Assembly: GCA_013399855.1 (NCBI GenBank)
Contig: VXAY01005815.1
Coordinates: 248,001 to 312,000 of the forward strand
Origin: Oxyruncus cristatus
Taxonomy: Eukaryota; Chordata; Aves; Passeriformes; Cotingidae
DNA length: 64,000 bases
Direction: 5' to 3'
Shown here: in pieces, positions 23,252 to 36,742 of the stretch
How positions within the stretch are numbered: position 1 is the first letter of the stretch
Layout: each line of letters begins with the position of its first letter
The notes under the pieces: model-generated
The model's input: the letters and a program-made list of their open reading frames with translations, nothing else
Database searches by the model: none
Told to the model about the DNA's origin: nothing
Position numbers and translations under genes: made by a program

Positions 23252-26200
23252 TACTTTACTTTTTGTAATATATTAAAAAAAATATTCAAAACAAATACAG
23301 GAAACCAAAGGTTTTATTGGTTTTTGTAGGCGGTTTTGTTTGTTTATTTTTTGGTTTTGTTTGTTTTTTTTAAATAGCTCTCTGTATTTCCACAAATGCA
23401 CAGAAAATCGTATGGCTGAAAATATAACTTCACGGACGGGTATTTGCTTTGTAACTAGAGTTGCAGATTATCTGTTTTCTCATTTGATTTCTGGGGCTTA
23501 TTTTCTTAATCTAGATTTCACCACAGTGGGTAACTAATTCAAAATTCAAGGGATTAAGAAATACCTGTGGTATTTGTCTGGCTTAAATACAAAGATGTGC
23601 AAGTGTTGACTGGTAATTGTATTGTATCTCGCATTTTTTTTTCATTCTAGAGCAGGTCTCGTAATTGGGAATTTATCAACATTTCCACTGGGGTAATTTT
23701 ACAGGATTATCCGCCCTCTGTTCTTCCTGCTGGTTCATCTGGACTCTGTGGAGTTTGCTGCTAGCAATGGAGTCTTCTGTGGGGGTTTATTCATGCTCTT
23801 ACTGAAATGGAGCCCTCCGCATTTGGATTAACTCTTTGTTCACTTTTCACCTGAATCGCTTGGATCAGCCCATGTATAAAAAGGATACTACCATGAATCC
23901 CTTTTCTGTTTGCATTTTGAAGTTGAACTCTGAATACAGTCTCAGTGTGTTCAGGCTGTTTACTGTGCTTGAATTTTAGAGGACGAACTGAAATATAGAT
24001 GTGACTGTAATACTGCATGGGCAGGTAAATACTTCTGACGTTTTGTATGCTGAAGGCTTGAAAACATGTTATGAGGGGTCACAAACTGAAGGAGCACAGT
24101 ACCTTTCAAGGTAAAAATCATTAGGATAGGGCTGTACTAGATCTTAGGAAGACATTCTTTTAAGCAAGTGCAATGTTCTTGATGGAAACCAGTGTCTTTA
24201 AAATGGGATCAAATGCTCCCAAGATTCAGCAAACTAAAAACCCTTTATCCAACAGATGAACAAAAGCATCCTTTTTTTTTTTAAAGCATGGCAGTAAAAT
24301 AAAAATGGCCCTGCTAATATATCGCCAAAAAACTACGTATTTTTGTTGGTGTATTGTGCCATATTGTTTGGCTCACCACCGTGCCTAAAAGTCCGGGTGG
24401 TGAGCCAGAATTTCTCCATCCAGTTGTGCAACCCCTGTTGCAGAGGCCCCAGCCTGGTCTGCTAACAGACTTTTGAGTTTTAATTTATTTTTTGGTTTTG
24501 TCCTGTCATTGTGGCTGTACGATGTGTATGTGCAGTCTGACCATTATATCCCTGTCCCAAATGGGGCTGCATTAAGCAAAGATTCTACACGGAATCTTTA
24601 GGAATGAGGATGCCTTTCAATCTTCAGAATTGAAAAAATATACAAGAATTGACACTTAACTTCCATAGGGATTTTATTGCCAGGAGATACATATAGTATT
24701 AAAGGTTACAGTTGTGTCTGATGGGCTTTAAAAAGCTACCAGTCACCTTAAAACACCACAAGAATATTCTTTGCAAGCCCTACCACTGGATTTTAGCCCT
24801 AGTGGCACAAGACAGACCCTTGTCCTGTTGCATGCAATGTTTCTGGGTTTTTTTAGTCCATATATTTAGATTTTACACTGCTTTTGGTGTCAAAATACTG
24901 ACATTATTGAATCCAGTCTAAATTTAGACTTCTTTGTGGTGTAATTTTGAAAGCTTTATGCATAAATTGCTCAAACTGAGTCACTGCAGGGTTTCATCTG
25001 TTTTGTTCCTTCTGAAGTGTTGGTACTTCACACTTGGAAGTGTGATTATTGTACAGTACCCTGCAAGATTATTAGCATTGTATTAAGTGACATAATTTAT
25101 GTTCCTACATTGAAATTGGGTTGTAGAAGTCCACTAAACAAGGGAATCTTGGCATAAGCTTGGGGACCTGCACTCACAATTTCTACACCGAGCTATTTCT
25201 GCAGTTGAAGTCTTGAAGAGTTTAAAAATGCTTAGACAGGTCCCATAGAAAAAGCTGTTTAAATGCCTAACATGTAGTTTTAGTTACTAATTACACCTCC
25301 AAGATGGTGCTTATTTGGAAAGAAAAAGGTTGGCAACAACTCAGTTTTTCCTTTTGTGAGGCTGCAACGTGAATCCTTTTGTTAGTGCCTCAGAGGCCTT
25401 TCTCAAGTGGATAAATCAAGGAAGGACTAGGAGCAGTAAATATATACAATTGTTTATTTTAGAACTAAAATACTTGCTGTTAGGATTCCAGTTTGTGCTA
25501 TAATGGAGGAGATTGATTTGATTTAGATTTTTTTAGACTGGGAAGGCTGTTAGTTGTGTTACAGAGCCTGCCAACTGGACATTATGGTCACTGCCTGGAT
25601 ATTTGGATGGCTCTCTTGTGTGTCTTAGTTCATGTTCCTGGCATGCAACGTTTTTTCTGCAAGAGAAGTGTCCCCCCTACCTGAAGACCTTCCTGAAGTT
25701 TCTGTGCCATTTTGGAATACTAGGATCTCCGAGGCCTCCTTTGAACTTCCCCCTTTCCTTAGCAAGGGTGCAGCACCTTGCCATAGTTAGGAGACTGTAA
25801 ATATGTCACAATCTATTATCCTGTGTGTTACAAATAATATGTGCAGTGTTATTTCTTGAGCTGTTTTGGATATATTGATGGGTAAGATGTGGATCCTGCA
25901 CATTGATCTGACTCAAGTGGTGCTCCACAGAAGTATCTCTCTGCATAGATCAGTTTGCAGAGTCAGGGATCAGAAGAAAAACTCCCAGCACCGGCTGTGC
26001 TCCAGAGACAGATCCTTTCCTGGTTTTTAGAACAAAACCCACGTTGAACCGACACCTACAAAGACAGGAGGGCTTGAAACCAAACTGAAACACCACCAGG
26101 GGTGAGCGTACATCATCTGATGTGTATCACCTGTCAGAGCGAGGAGATGGCATCCTAATTGCTAAATAATAAAAAGTATTAAGGTGTTTGGTACCAAACT

Positions 26201-29200
26201 CTGATCATTAACATTTTTAAATATTCTTTTAAACAAGTTTTAACAGTTTTCACCCGACAGAAGAGCTTTACCTGACAAAGCAAATGTAATGTGGACTAAG
26301 AGGAGTTTCAGTGCTGCCTTAATCACAGTTCCTCTGTAAAAAGGGTACTTTGAGGAAAGAGAGTTTTTAGGAACAAGTGATCTGTGTGGAGAATAATTAA
26401 GATTAGGAAGGATTCTTGGTTTGATGAGGAACATCATCTAATATCCACTTCAAGAACCGATCATACAGCAATGGCTGTGTTCTCTGTGCAGGGAGCAGTG
26501 GGCTAGATAACCCCGTGGCTTCTCCTGGTGGAGTATGTCAGGGCTTTTTCTCCAGTGGCAGAATTTGGGAAGCAGCTTCTTCAGTTGCTGTATAACTCCA
26601 CATAACCTATGTCAGTACCACCATTGTCAGAATGATGCTGAAAACCACCCAGTGACGTGGCTGGGGTGATGATACTTTATTATTTAAAGAAAAAGCAACC
26701 CCACAACCTATAAACCCCACTTTCTTAGCTGGGTATCTTCGCTGGTTTTCACCATTGTCTCACAAAGAGCTGCATCAACACAACACAGAGAGGTGCTGAA
26801 GTGGAACATGGGGACAGGAAAGAAATCTTGAGTTGCTGCGCAAGAGCGTGGTTGTGGAACATTTTCAGGCTTGTTGGTTAAATTTGAAGTGAAAACAATC
26901 TATGAATAGTTTGGTTGCTTCTGTCAGGATGTGGCTAGATGGGTAGAGCATAAACTGTGTGATGAGTTCTGTGACATCCTGAACTTCAGTTAGTTTAGCA
27001 ACTCTAACAAGCAATTAGATATCTAGAACTTGTGTTTTAGGAAGGCGAAGATTTCTGGATATAGATACTGACGTCTCTTGTCAAGCTCTAGTTCAGCTCT
27101 ATGGCATGAATGCTGAAAATGAACCCGTGTCCAGACTTCATTTGAAGTAGCTGAGTTACCTCCTACTCCTTAGTTCTACTGTGAGACTGAGAAATAGTGT
27201 TTTGTGTGGTGACTTCGTGTTTTCACCCATGAAACAACAGAAATGTGGTAAGCTTTCTGCAGACATGAAGGAAAATGTGGTAAGGAACATGGTGGTGAAT
27301 GTGCCATTATTTAGAATAGCTTACTGAGGAGGACCAAGATAAGAAATTTTGCATTAAGTAGTCTAAACAAGAATCAGTGTTCCTTGTATTGTGAAGAATC
27401 ATAACTAAATTGTCAAAGATGATTGTCTGGACACACCCAGTGCAGAGTGAGTTGGTATTATATTAACATATTGGAGTGTAAGACCATTCTCAGCTTTCTA
27501 AAGACCGTGTAGGTAAAGCTTTTAAGCTCTGGTCTTACTACCTACGTTTTTAAAACTTGAAGCTAAATGTTTTACAACAGAACTCCTCCTTTTATAGCTG
27601 ATCGTTTAGGTTCCATCTTACCCGTACAGTATGCAATTATGTAATGCAAGTAAATTCTTAAAGTAATTAGTGAACCTGACATCTCTTAATGTATTGGCAT
27701 TTCAGAATACACTAAAATAGAACGAGCAAGAAGCTGGATGCTGTGTAGTACTCATTAGTTAGCCAACATGTTTATAGGAATACCAGTTAAGGTCAGCCTT
27801 TGCTTTGCAATTTGGTTTTGTGTTAGTGTTTGTTTTGTATACAGCGGCCTTTTACTATAGGCATAATTACATACAATTGCTGTTAATTAAGAACTATTCG
27901 AATTATCTGGACCATGTCTCTGCTACACTGAAAACACTTGGACATCAAATTTCAAATAATTAGATGTTGTACGTGGTATGGGGTGGGAATTTGAGTTTTT
28001 TACCACAGTTCTGATAACACAGATCTGTCTTGTAGGTCTGTCTGGAGGATGGAGCAGTCAAGGGCCTCTGTGCTGAATTGTGCCATTTGTATTCTGACCA
28101 TTGTAGAGTTCTCTTTGGAACCCAAATTGGTGTTTATGGCAACTGAACATGGAAGTGGCAGTTGCTTCTTTGCACTGGCTTTTCACACCATCCAAGGTTT
28201 AGAGGATTCCACGTACACCGGTAAAATCCTGAGCTACCTGCTGCTCATCTCTAGGAAATTGTGATAGGTAGGGGTTGGGAAGGAGAAGTAAAAGTTTGGA
28301 AAATAACATCCTCCCTAGGCCTGCCACACACCTTGGAACCAGCCAGTTTGCATTTCCATGAACAAATAGTTACGAGGGACAAAGTAACTTTAATTAAATT
28401 TGAAATACCTGCAGGTCAAAATTTAACACATTCTGACTGAATTTAAAGCCTTCTCTAGTCACTGCTCTCTAGTCTAAGCAAGTCTGCCTGATTTGAAGAC
28501 AGCGAATAAATCCTTAGACATTTATGGCCTGATTGATCTGAACCAGGATGGTTTGCTGAAGTTTCATTGTCTCATTTTAGTCAACTTGGGCTAGATTAAG
28601 GTTTTTGTAGAACTTTTACAGCTTTATAGATTTTTGAAAGAACATTAAAGCTTTGTTAACTTCTGAATTTTCTCTAGGAGAACTTATATAGGCAAATTCA
28701 AATAACTTATCTGATCAGTAATATTCCAGATATACTCACATGAACTAATGGGTATTGACTTCATTGGTATCTTGTAATTTGTTATTACATAGTTGTCACG
28801 CATGTTCACATCCCACTGCATTATCTTAAGTCTGAAAAAGAGGAAGGGTAACTTGTAGGTTTGTATTGGCAGTCATGTAAAATTATAGTTTTAGAAGTCC
28901 TCAAAATATGATGGGGAGAAGCATTATGTCCCTGATGAAGCCATTAAATCTTAATATGCTAACAGCCACTAAAATGTGATCTTAGCAAGTGAAAAAGCAC
29001 TTGGAATGAATCAGTTGACTTAGTGTTGACTCAACAGCCTTTTTTCTTATATTTTTAATTTAGATTATTCCAACATTAGGCTGTAAACTGGGTTAAAGGG
29101 ATCTTGACACTTTCCCACACGTTACGGTTGAGTCTCTTGGGGGTGGGGAGTGTTTCAGGAGTCCTTCTTGTGCTGCTCCAGTTCTCCTGTACCCACAGCT

Positions 29201-32200
29201 GGTACGTGCCATCCCTCCCCACACAGGGTAAAAGGAAATGTTTAATTCACAGCGTGTGTTCTGAAAAATTCAGGTGTTACCCTTTTGCTGATTTCCCACT
29301 CGGATGTTTCCTGGCCTTGTTTTTTTCAGTGCTAAATGCTTACTGTAAAAAAAAAAAACACCCTTGAAGAGCCTTTTTCAAGTAAAATGCCAAGAGTGTT
29401 TGCAATAGTCCACAAATCATAGGTGTTTGCACAACATACTTGATATTTACCTAGAAGTAGCATAGTAGTAGGAAAAAAATTAAATCTGTGGTTTCTTGCA
29501 ACACTGATGTTTTCTTTGTATATATTTCAATAGAACAATGTGGCTTATGCCTACGAAGTTAAATGTAAGGTGTATTTCAATGGATAGGCAAGTCCTCAAG
29601 TTTCTGTTTATTCAGCCTCAAAATATTGGTGATTTTAGTCTGCTGTAGTGTGGATTCCTCTATTTTGAGGCAGATTTAATAATTCCAGGGGCTTTTTTTC
29701 TTTTGGGTGATGGCCCACACCTGCTCTTCTGAACTTTGGTTTATCTACTTGTACAGTTGTGTATTGTAGCAATTGATATATTTTTATTTATTGTATATAT
29801 GTGTTATAATACATTGTAACTAAGTATATATTGTATAAAATACATGTAGTGTAAATATGTATTGTATACTATCTTGCAGCAATATATATATTATGTAACA
29901 AGCTATATTTCATTGCAGGATACAAGTATTCTTCCATATTATGGTATAGACCTGCTGTAATAGCTGGGAAACCCAAAACTGTAGGTGTAGGTTCAGATTT
30001 ATTTTTAAAAAAGCAAAGTTTGAGTTTACTGTGTTCTAAACAAGACATTGGTAGAAGTAAAATGACATGACACTTAGAAGGCTTTGTAGGAACAGTGTCA
30101 GGCATACAGAAAAAGTATTTAGTTCTCTAGTTTAGGTTTTATGTCTTAGGTGGGGTGGGGGGGTCCCAAATAATTTTAGATAAGAATTTAGCTGAAGTAG
30201 ATTAAATTTACTTCACGTGACACTTGAGGTCTAGCTGGGATGTGTTGGGTTCCTTTCCTCATCCTATATCTTACCTTTGAATAGTTTTTCCATCATTTTT
30301 CAGTATTGACATCACTTTAGTTTGTTGCCCAGGCATGGTACAGGCTGAGGATAAATAATACAGCCATTGATTCCACTCATCGAGTCAAGTGTGTAAATTG
30401 TGCAGGGACTGACCTTTATCATAAGCCTCTTCAAGCTGCTGCTGCTTTTCTGTCAGGAGGTGACAGATGTCGCATCTTGTCATCCTGGCCAGGGACAGCG
30501 TTGTTGCTTCACTTGCTTGTACATCAAGCTGAAATGTAAGTAAGTTCCCACAGAAATTCATAACTTGCTGAGAAAAATGGCACCAGTGATGGGAAGGTGA
30601 AAGAAGTGAGCTTGATTCGGTTTGGAAACACAGTTGTTTAAAAGAATGGGTGTTGGGTCTTTTGAGTTGGAATGGGCAGACCTGAAGTTTTATAGTAAAA
30701 GCTGAAATGCAACACTAGGATGACACTTTAAGATTTATTTTTTTTCCAAAGCACAGTAGTTAATTTTAAGATGTACTTCTGTTCCCTTTGGAGAGGGTCA
30801 CTGTTTGGAGTTGATAGTAGTAATTTCTGTTAATCCTAATAAAGCTCAACAGTAGAAATGAACCCTTTAAATTCAGGTTAATGCATCTGATTAACTTATG
30901 CATTGCTAGAATTGCTATAACTTTTAGTTATCTAAAAAGAAGTGTACTTTGCCTTCCGTTGGGATTTCAGACTTTGTTCAGTGTTACTGTTTAACTGATG
31001 GATGGGTGAGGGGAGCTGGAAGCCAGATTCTGCTTCCTGCTCCGGGAAAACAAATTTTGTGTCCATGTGGCCAGAAGTGCCTTTGTGGTGGTGTCCTGAT
31101 TTCAGTCCCTTAAACACCTGCAAATCCACTCACACATTTCTGCTATACAGGAATAATACAGGTAGCCAGGCTCCCTCAAATAATATTTTTTTTTTCATTT
31201 TCCTCACTTAACCAGTTTAATTCTCTTCACCAGCTCCTTTTGTTATCAGACAAGATGCAAGAGTGAAGTGGAAATACAGGGTCCTGGGGAGGAGGAGCTG
31301 CAGCAGGACCAGCTTAGTTCTGCTTCATGTGTTGTAAAACCACAGTGTGAGTGGTTGGCTATTTGTGTGGAGGATCCTAAATTAACTTGGAATTCAAGAC
31401 ATACCAGTCAATTTAAGAAACATTTAGATTTGTTGGGGAAATCATTGGAACCCATTTTCAAATGAAACTTTGGATTGCATGGAGGAGAGCTTCAAGGTTA
31501 AAGGCACCAGGTTACAAATGAATGGTCTGGGATGAGCTTCCAGTGTGAGGGTTTGGAGAGGGAAAGGGAAAAAGAAAGTCTCTTATATGGGCTATTGTTC
31601 TCTTACGAAATCTTTGACCAACTGAATAATTGCTTTCTATCCTGCTCCTTTTCAGCAGTTCAGAAATGATTTATTTGACAAGTAATACTGCACTGCATCA
31701 ATAAATGGAAAACATACTTCAGTTATCTTGCTGCTTCTCACTTCGTTAGATCTAAATTTTTGTAGTTTATTCACTGTTTTCAGTTAAAGTAGCAAAAAAT
31801 TTGAGTAATTCTGCACTTGATCAGGTGTGGTACTGCATTGTTTACTTTCCCCTCCTGGCTATCTCCTGATCTGCATCAGTTTGTTAATAATAAGTAATGC
31901 CAAGTATAGGGGAGGGAGGGGAAGTCAAAAGAAGTCACCAGCATGTGTTAGGAAGTTTCAGAAGCAGAGCTGTAATGCTTCAGCTCATGATCTTGAGGTA
32001 CTTCTAAAGATACTCCCATATTTGTAAATGGGTCTTATAGATGCTACGTAGTAAGTATGGAAATAGTTGTTTTAGAGTTGATAAGTCAGAGTTGTGTCTG
32101 AACACTGTGCTGCTCTCACTAGTTCATTCTTTTCTATACAGTTTTAGAATTAAGGTTTTCTTTTCCTAATTTTAATTTTGATACGGTAGGAGATGATGTT

Positions 32201-35200
32201 TTAGGAGAGTTTTTGGGGCAAACTTGGTATCTACATTTATAATAAAGCTAATACTATGAAGGGTAGATGGTACTTGGCCTAGAGAATTGTCTGAAACATT
32301 TAGTTTTGAAATAAGAGCTAATTTATCTGTGGTATTGTAAAAAGCATTTCAGGAAATGAAGGCATGCTGTAGTATTTTCTGGTGATGCTTAACAAAACCC
32401 AAACAAAACCTTACTGTTTACTCCCCAAATAACTGCTCAACTACCTATTTTGATTAAATCTTCCTCCTCACCATCTTCCAATTTCATAAAAATGGCAGAA
32501 GAGCAGGACAGGAAAAATGTCATTGTCTTTGTTGCCCTGTCACTCAGGGCAGACTCTCATTTCTCCCTTTTGAAGGCATGATTTATTGGTAGTTTTCATA
32601 TTCATCCGGATCATAAACTGCCTCACAGTCGAGCTTCCACATCGCACATGCCTATAGCCAGGGACACCATTTCAAAAGTCTTGCCAGGCAATGATCTGAA
32701 CCCTTTCCATCCTTCTCCAGCAGAGCAGCTCAGTCAGTTTGGCCTCCAGGAACTCCTTTTCTGGGCCTCCTGACACCGTGTCCTTCGTGGCCATGGTGCT
32801 GTGGCTGTGAGGACACCCAGGAGCACAGCACACCCACGCACGTGGTGTGGGTGATCACACTGTCCCCTGTCCAGGACAGTTCCAAACCCAGTGCCTGGCC
32901 TGGCCGTGCATCCCTGGCTGCTGCCATCACTGTAATCTGGAGAGACAGGCAGCAGTCGGTGCCGGTGCAGCTCGGCCTGTGGCCATTTGGCTTTGTCTCT
33001 AGCAGTCTGTTCCTAAGTGAAGCCAGAGCCAGTGTTCCATCACTCACCTGCTGCTGTAGCCAGCTCTTCTTCCAACAATTTGCCCCCCCTTGACTTTATA
33101 ACCTTCAGTTTTCTGATCCTCGTGACCCTCGCCCTGCACCCTTCCCTGAAGGGTCTGTCTTCCCCTGCTCTCTCTCACCCTGTCCCAAAGCCTTTCCCTC
33201 AGCACCCTCTGTGCAAATAAGGGCTTAAAACTGTGTCTGCACTGAAGGCTGGAGATCTAACTCCCTGTGTCAGACCCTGTGCACTGTTGACCTCATTCAG
33301 CTCAGTTTCTTTGGGGTAAGGGGTGTTAATTTTGTGTGGAGACTGAGTGATCCAGGGTGGGAGTGGGCAGCCACACTTCTCTTCAGCTCTCAAGCTCTTC
33401 TGTTTTTAAAAGTATTGAAATAACAATTTTCATAACCTGGTACAAGACAGGAAACAATTTCATTTTCATTCAAACTCACTTAAATGTCCTCTGAAACAAA
33501 TTTAGGTAGTTTGGAGGGTGTTGGAGGAATCCTTGTCATACCTTTGTTTATGAAGATTGTCTCCTTTATGAACTGATTTGGTGCATGTGATAACAGCCTG
33601 ACATTAGTGGTGCTTCCACTGTCTGTGTTTGTGCAACTGAAAATTACAGGTGGTGTAAACTCTTTTGAAAATGATCGTCATCATCGTTTAAAAGCTGCAG
33701 TTATCAATGACTATTGAGAATGTTCAATGCTATTTTATGGGTCTTACTAAAAATTGCTTTAGTCTGAAAAAACTGTATCACTTAGTCTGATGTTTACCTC
33801 AGCTTTTACGTTTAACTCTAGCAGCTCAGCAGGTGCTAAATTTGGATTTGGGAAAGGGAGAAGGGAGGAGAGACAGTGATTTGTAAAAGAGACTGATTTT
33901 CTTGAATTACTCCATGCTGTGAAGGTTTGAAATGCAATTCAAGGTATTGTGCTGGTGTTTTATGATGTCCTGTGAAATACAACCCAAATGTAGCCTTGCT
34001 GTCAGTTCCTAGAAGTTTTGAGCTCTGGGTGATGGATAAAGATATGCTCAAGCCTGATGTGACAGTATCCTTGGTGTGGCTGATGTCAGTGATGCTCTTG
34101 GTCAGCAGAAATTCCTTCAGTCAGGAGGAAGAAGCAGCTTTTGCTTCTTTTTTGGCACCTGGTGATCCTAAACGGCAGGGAATCATTCACTGAGAAATGC
34201 AGCGGTGAGACAGGGAAAACCATCAAGAGCAGGAGCTTTAATGAGGGAGAGTCGTACCGTGGATGGACCAGAGTGCAGGGTCACCAGGATCCAGTGTCAA
34301 AACCTCAAATTCCTAAATCTCTAATTGTTTTAGTGCACATTAACAAAACCCAGTGGAAAAGTATGTCATCCTCTTCTGGTAGCGAGGGGTGATCTGCTGC
34401 TGGTACCAGCAAGGCTGTTAATTAGTGCATGTGATTGAGTGTGCTCTGGGGAGTGTTCGTGTTTCTGTGCTGAATGAGATTTCTGTCTCTGGTAATACCT
34501 GCTTCTTGAAAAATTGGAACATATTTATTAATTCAGGGAGTGGCAGGAAGAGAAAGCATCAAATGACTGAGCGAGGTAAACGTTTCCTGACAAACGAGAG
34601 CATTCCTACGTGGTATTGGTCTTTGTGAATTATTTATAATATATGTAGGAATTTCAGAAGAGGTGCTCTGTACATTACTTTGCTATATATTCTTGCACCA
34701 GTTGCATGGTTATTGCTGGGAGAAGTTATGCTTTTACGTTTCCAGTGGTTGTAATCCAATCTCCTCTCCTTTAATTAGTTTAGTTTGATGGAGAAAGTGT
34801 TACACTTGGTGATTCCAGCACCCTGGGTACTCAAGAGCCTTCATTCTGGAGGGAGCCTCACCCAGCTGCTATTTATAATCACATCCTTTTACCCACAATT
34901 CACTTTTTAAAGGGGAATTTCTTTTCACTGCAGAAATCTGGTTTTGGCCAGTAGTGGGGGTGGGAAAGGGAAGGAGGAGTGTGATTAGTAAAAGAGCTGT
35001 TGTATTAAAGTAAGCATGTGGTGCCTAAAAACTTTATTTTAATTAAGATGCAGAGTTAGCAGAAAGCTTTTGGTGAGTTTCTGTTGTTTTTTTTAACATG
35101 CAAAGTAAACATTTCTCAGCTAAGTCCATAAACAGATAATAAGTCTGGTTTATGGCCTTATTTACTAACAGTTATTATTTGTTTATTCTCTACAATGACA

Positions 35201-36628
35201 ACACTCTTCACTTTGTCCAGGGATGTGAAAAAATAAGAAAGCCTTAAAAGACCTGGTAGGAAGATGTCCTTAAGAATTTGACCAGTATAGCTGCTCATTT
35301 ATTGAGGGGGTTTGGGTAGCATTATAATATTGCTGTAATGTGTTTTGCTGAAAAATTGCATCATATTGCTTGTAATGTGTTTGCAAATGAGATTTGAGCC
35401 ACCATTGTTTAATATCTCCATTTCATATAAATACATTTATATCTTGTTGCTTGTGCCTTTCTGTATGTATTTAGATGTGGCAGCTTAAGACAGGGAAATG
35501 TTTGCCATAAAAACTCTGGGATATGTGTACAGCAATGTGAAAGCATTACTCTTCTTTGTGATAAATGTGATTTATACTCGAAGTCCTGTGTAACTTGAAA
35601 GCACTGAGCTAATTTATAAATTAATGCAGTGTTGGTTTAGTTATTTAAAAACTATGTAAGCTGGTTTTCCTCTTTAAACTCACTAAACCCCAGATGTATT
35701 TCTCCTGGGACAGAGGAGAACTAGTTCGTGGTGCAGGGAGGGTTATGGCACAGGGCTTTTTTTTATGGAACCAGGAATCCTTTTTTCCCCCCCTCTTCTC
35801 TTTGCACTGAAACGGTACGAGTATGTTGATGTAGAGGAAAGCTGGAAGGAGGGTGTGTTTTCAGAGGAAGATTTGCTGCTTCTCTCTCATGGTCCGTGAG
35901 TGGGTATGGTAAAAGGAAAGAACCTAGAAAAATGCTTCTTGCAAAGTTAGCAGGAATGAAGTGAAAAAGAATGTGAAAAATGGAGTTAAATTTCAATATT
36001 AAATAGTTGGCTGCAGAAAGTGGTAGAAATGTCTACCTTGGGTACAATTATTTTCAGATTGCAAGAGTAGGCTGAAGGTTGGATTAAAACCTATAATTCT
36101 GCTGACTTGAAGAATTGAGGATCTGTTTGAAATCTTAATTCTTTGTTGATGCTGATTTGTGTGAAAAGTTGAGAATTGCAGTAAACCTGGAACTGATTGA
36201 TAATTTGTTAGCTGATGTGTTCTGTATGAGTAGAAGTGAGATCCCAGTTGTGGTGACCATCGCTTTTCGAAGTTTCATTGTTGAAGAACCAAGAGCCTGG
36301 AGTAGAATGGGTTGATTTTGAAGGACATATGACATACCCATGGAAGGTGGCAGGAGACAATGTTTAAGTTGTTTTACAGATGTTGGTAAACTGTTGGGTG
36401 GGGTGTTGGGCTGTCACCTGCCATTCTGGGAGCATCAGGAATCTCTCTTCTTCTATTTTATAGCAGTTTTCCCATTCAGTGAAGTTTGTAAATGGGTGTG
36501 GGTTATTTTTATCCATAGGTTTGAAAAATATTTGGAGCAAACATCCAATATGAAATCTAACTGAAACAGGAATTACCTTGGGAAGAATTCTCAGTGTATA
36601 ACATCTCAACATCTTTTTGTCTCAACAG
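23252..36628 (+). other. CNOT6: Presumed CNOT6 intron 1
   Basis: If the first exon is in the CpG island, this 13.4-kb segment is its intron, ending at the acceptor CTTTTTGTCTCAACAG. It is AT-rich, with an AT low-complexity block at 29755 and a G-run at 30149-30165. No clear transposon beyond the CR1 end at 23189 and no credible exon was found. Additional non-coding exons cannot be excluded. Confidence 0.6.
29755..29925. repeat. AT-rich low-complexity segment in intron 1
   Basis: TATATATTTTTATTTATTGT and repeated TGTATA or ATATAT words over about 170 nt. No open frame or element recognised. Confidence 0.7.
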
Positions 36629-36630
36629 GA

Positions 36631-36742
36631 ATGCCCAAGGAAAAGTACGATCCACCTGATCCACGGAGGATGTACACAATTATGTCCTCAGAGGAAGCAG
36701 CCAATGGAAAGAAATCACACTGGGCAGAGTTGGAAATAAGTG
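36631..36742 (+). CDS. CNOT6: CNOT6 coding exon 1
   Basis: Encodes residues 1-37 and the first base of codon 38. The acceptor AG is at 36627-36628 after a T-rich tract, so the exon really begins at 36629, with GA before the ATG. The donor is GTAAGA at 36743. This segment precedes the LRR domain. Any 5' UTR beyond two bases must come from one or more upstream exons. Confidence 0.96.
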